The notes under the pieces: model-generated
Seen by the model: the letters and a program-made list of their open reading frames with translations, nothing else
Database searches by the model: none
What the model was told of the DNA's origin: nothing
In this document: positions 62,670-64,000 of the stretch, in pieces
How positions within the stretch are numbered: the stretch's first letter is position 1
How the letters are laid out: each line of letters starts with the position of its first letter
DNA from: Stigmatella aurantiaca DW4/3-1
Lineage (GTDB): Bacteria > Myxococcota > Myxococcia > Myxococcales > Myxococcaceae
Direction: 5' to 3'
NCBI RefSeq assembly: GCF_000165485.1
Contig: NC_014623.1
Location: forward strand, 5,102,893 to 5,166,892
Length of the DNA: 64,000 nt
Made by a program: the position numbers and the translations under genes

Positions 62670-63563
62670 GTGAAGCCTCTGCTCACCGTGATCGCGGGCC
62701 CGACGGCCTCGGGCAAGACGGCGCTGGCCGTGGAGCTGGCCCGGCGCGCGGGCGGAGAGATCGTCAGCGCGGACTCCCAACAGGTGTACCGTTTCTTCGA
62801 CATTGGGACGGCCAAGCCCTCCGAGGAGGAGCGGGCCGCCGTGCCCCATCACCTCATCTCGGTGGTGGATCCCCTGGAGACGTTCTCGGCGGCGGAGTAC
62901 CAGCGGCACGCGGACGCGGCCATCGCGGAGATCGCCGCGCGGGGCCGGCCGGTGTTCCTCGTGGGGGGCACGGGCTTGTACCTGCGCATCCTTCTGCACG
63001 GGGTGGTGGAGGCGCCCGGGGCGGATCCCGCGCTCCGGGCGTCCCTGGAAGCCCTGGCCGCCGCCGAGGGACGCGAGGCCGTTCACCGGCAACTGGCCCA
63101 GGTGGATCCCGAGACGGCCGCGAAGCTGCCCACCAACGACCTGGTCCGGATCATCCGCGCGCTGGAGATCCACTCACGGACCGGCGTCCCCGCCTCGGTC
63201 TGGCGCCGGGAGCATGCGTTCGCGCCGGACCGGTATCCGTTCCGGCTCTTCATCCTGGAGCCTCCGCGAGAGGACCTCTACCGGGCCATCCACGCGCGCA
63301 CCGAGGCCATGTTCGCCCGGGGGCTCATCGAGGAGACGCAAGCGCTGCTGGCCCGGGGCTATGCGGAGGCCGCGCCCATGCGGAGCGTGGGCTACGTGCA
63401 GGCCCGCGCCGTGGCCGAGGGGCGGATGAGCCGCGAGGAGGCCCTCCAGGACACGGCGCAGGAGACGCGCCGGTACGCCAAGCGGCAGCTCACCTGGTTC
63501 CGGAAGGAACCCGGCGCGGTGCACGTGTCCCCTCCGTATGACGTGGCGCTCTGGGAGCGCTGA
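62670..63563 (+). CDS. miaA: tRNA dimethylallyltransferase
   Basis: A 297-residue enzyme transferring an isopentenyl group to adenine 37 of tRNAs that read codons starting with U. The P-loop is GPTASGKT (residues 10-17), followed by IVSADSQQVYRFFDIGTAKP and VGGTGLYLRILLHG, all classic MiaA motifs. The C-terminal ETRRYAKRQLTWFRKE is also conserved. The start is a GTG at 62670, giving the usual LLTVIAGPTASGKT N terminus; the ribosome binding site (GGAG) is rather far upstream. Confidence 0.95.
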   Translation: MKPLLTVIAGPTASGKTALAVELARRAGGEIVSADSQQVYRFFDIGTAKPSEEERAAVPHHLISVVDPLETFSAAEYQRHADAAIAEIAARGRPVFLVGGTGLYLRILLHGVVEAPGADPALRASLEALAAAEGREAVHRQLAQVDPETAAKLPTNDLVRIIRALEIHSRTGVPASVWRREHAFAPDRYPFRLFILEPPREDLYRAIHARTEAMFARGLIEETQALLARGYAEAAPMRSVGYVQARAVAEGRMSREEALQDTAQETRRYAKRQLTWFRKEPGAVHVSPPYDVALWER

Positions 63564-63575
63564 GCCGCCGAGGGC

Positions 63576-64000
63576 TCAGGACGCGTAGCGATCCGAGTCG
63601 AGGTCCGAGGGCCCCGCCGCCGGGTGCAGGGGGGCGTGGTGGGGGGCCTCCAGGGGCTCGCCCAGCAGGGCCTGCATCAGCTGCCGGGGCTCCACGGGCT
63701 TCGGGAGGAACGCCTCCGCTCCCGCATCCAGGGCGCCCTGCTGCACGTGGGGGCGGTTCAGACCGCTCATGACGATGACCCGCGTGTTGCGCGTCAACGG
63801 GTGCTTCTTGAGCCCCTCGCACAGCCGCAGGCCGTCCACCCAGTGCAGCACCACATCCAGCAGGATGGCGGTGGGCGGGCGGCGGGCCACCGCGCAGAAC
63901 AGCGCCAGCTCGTCCGCGAAGGCCACCACCGTGGCCCCCGTGGACTCCAGCAGCTGCGTCATCGCATCGCGGGCATCCGCATCGTCATCCACCACGTAAT
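63576..64000 (-). CDS. Response regulator receiver-domain protein (5' end beyond the window)
   Basis: The minus strand encodes a receiver domain that is still open at the window edge. It starts YVVDDDADARDAMTQLLE (acidic cluster), has the phospho-acceptor region AILLDVVLHWVDGLRL, then VIVMSGLNR and FLPKPVEPRQLMQALLG with the conserved lysine. A proline- and histidine-rich tail of about 30 residues ends at 63576. No output domain follows the receiver, so it may be a single-domain regulator or the C-terminal receiver of a larger protein. It is convergent with miaA. Confidence 0.88.
   Translation of the reverse strand, partial: YVVDDDADARDAMTQLLESTGATVVAFADELALFCAVARRPPTAILLDVVLHWVDGLRLCEGLKKHPLTRNTRVIVMSGLNRPHVQQGALDAGAEAFLPKPVEPRQLMQALLGEPLEAPHHAPLHPAAGPSDLDSDRYAS

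Overview
The window is high-GC DNA with almost no spare space. It looks like the chromosome of a fruiting myxobacterium of the Cystobacterineae type (Stigmatella, Cystobacter, Hyalangium, Archangium or Myxococcus). The support is circumstantial: a PKS/NRPS locus with an oxygenase inside a glycine adenylation domain, a kinase-like protein with a C-terminal PEGA domain, PilZ and hybrid-kinase signalling genes, many lipoproteins and many GTG starts. There is no rRNA or taxon-specific marker, so genus is not decided.

Layout. 1-6.9 kb: a MarR-type regulator cut by the window edge, a perfect 7-3-7 inverted-repeat operator, and a divergent TolC / periplasmic adaptor / RND pump operon, with an RsmJ-like methyltransferase close behind. 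6.9-9.6 kb: a large protein of repeated beta-type modules on the minus strand, then the remains of a hybrid histidine kinase (N-terminal PAS fused out of frame to part of a receiver domain). 9.6-32.8 kb: a biosynthetic gene cluster of ten genes, all on the minus strand and spaced like one operon. 33.2-44.1 kb: a 5'-nucleotidase, a zinc-ribbon / pseudokinase-PEGA / LuxR-type response regulator operon, a catalytic plus degenerate M16 protease pair, a pseudouridine synthase, and three envelope or zinc-ribbon genes. 44.2-57.1 kb: an MlaE-MlaF-MlaD lipid-transport operon, a PfkB kinase, a PilZ protein, a metallophosphoesterase, a lipoprotein, phosphatidylserine decarboxylase, hisS, an RsbQ-like hydrolase, a hybrid histidine kinase and an MHS-family transporter. 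57.1-64 kb: a DHA2 exporter, a GH2 enzyme with two AbfB modules, a decayed stretch holding a Ser/Thr kinase fragment abutting a transposase fragment, then miaA and a response regulator cut by the window end.

The gene cluster is the main point of interest. In transcription order it encodes a methyltransferase, PKS KS-AT-KR-ACP, PKS KS-AT-ACP, a GT4 glycosyltransferase, a type II thioesterase, an MFS exporter, a JmjC-type oxygenase, a nucleotidyltransferase-fold protein, a lipoprotein penicillin-acylase-family enzyme, and last an NRPS (FAAL-ACP-C-A-PCP). Its A domain has a luciferase-like flavin monooxygenase inserted between motifs A4 and A5 and a pocket that reads as glycine. A testable model is: a fatty acid is activated by the FAAL, condensed with glycine, the glycine is oxidised, the chain is extended by the two PKS modules, decorated, exported, and the acyl group is possibly removed outside the cytoplasm by the lipoprotein acylase. 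The adenylation code, domain order and active-site residues are read from the sequence. The pathway order, product and prodrug idea are inference.

Both places where the chromosome looks rearranged, the hybrid-kinase remnant at the 3' end of the cluster and the kinase/transposase scar near 62.3 kb, carry truncated signalling genes.
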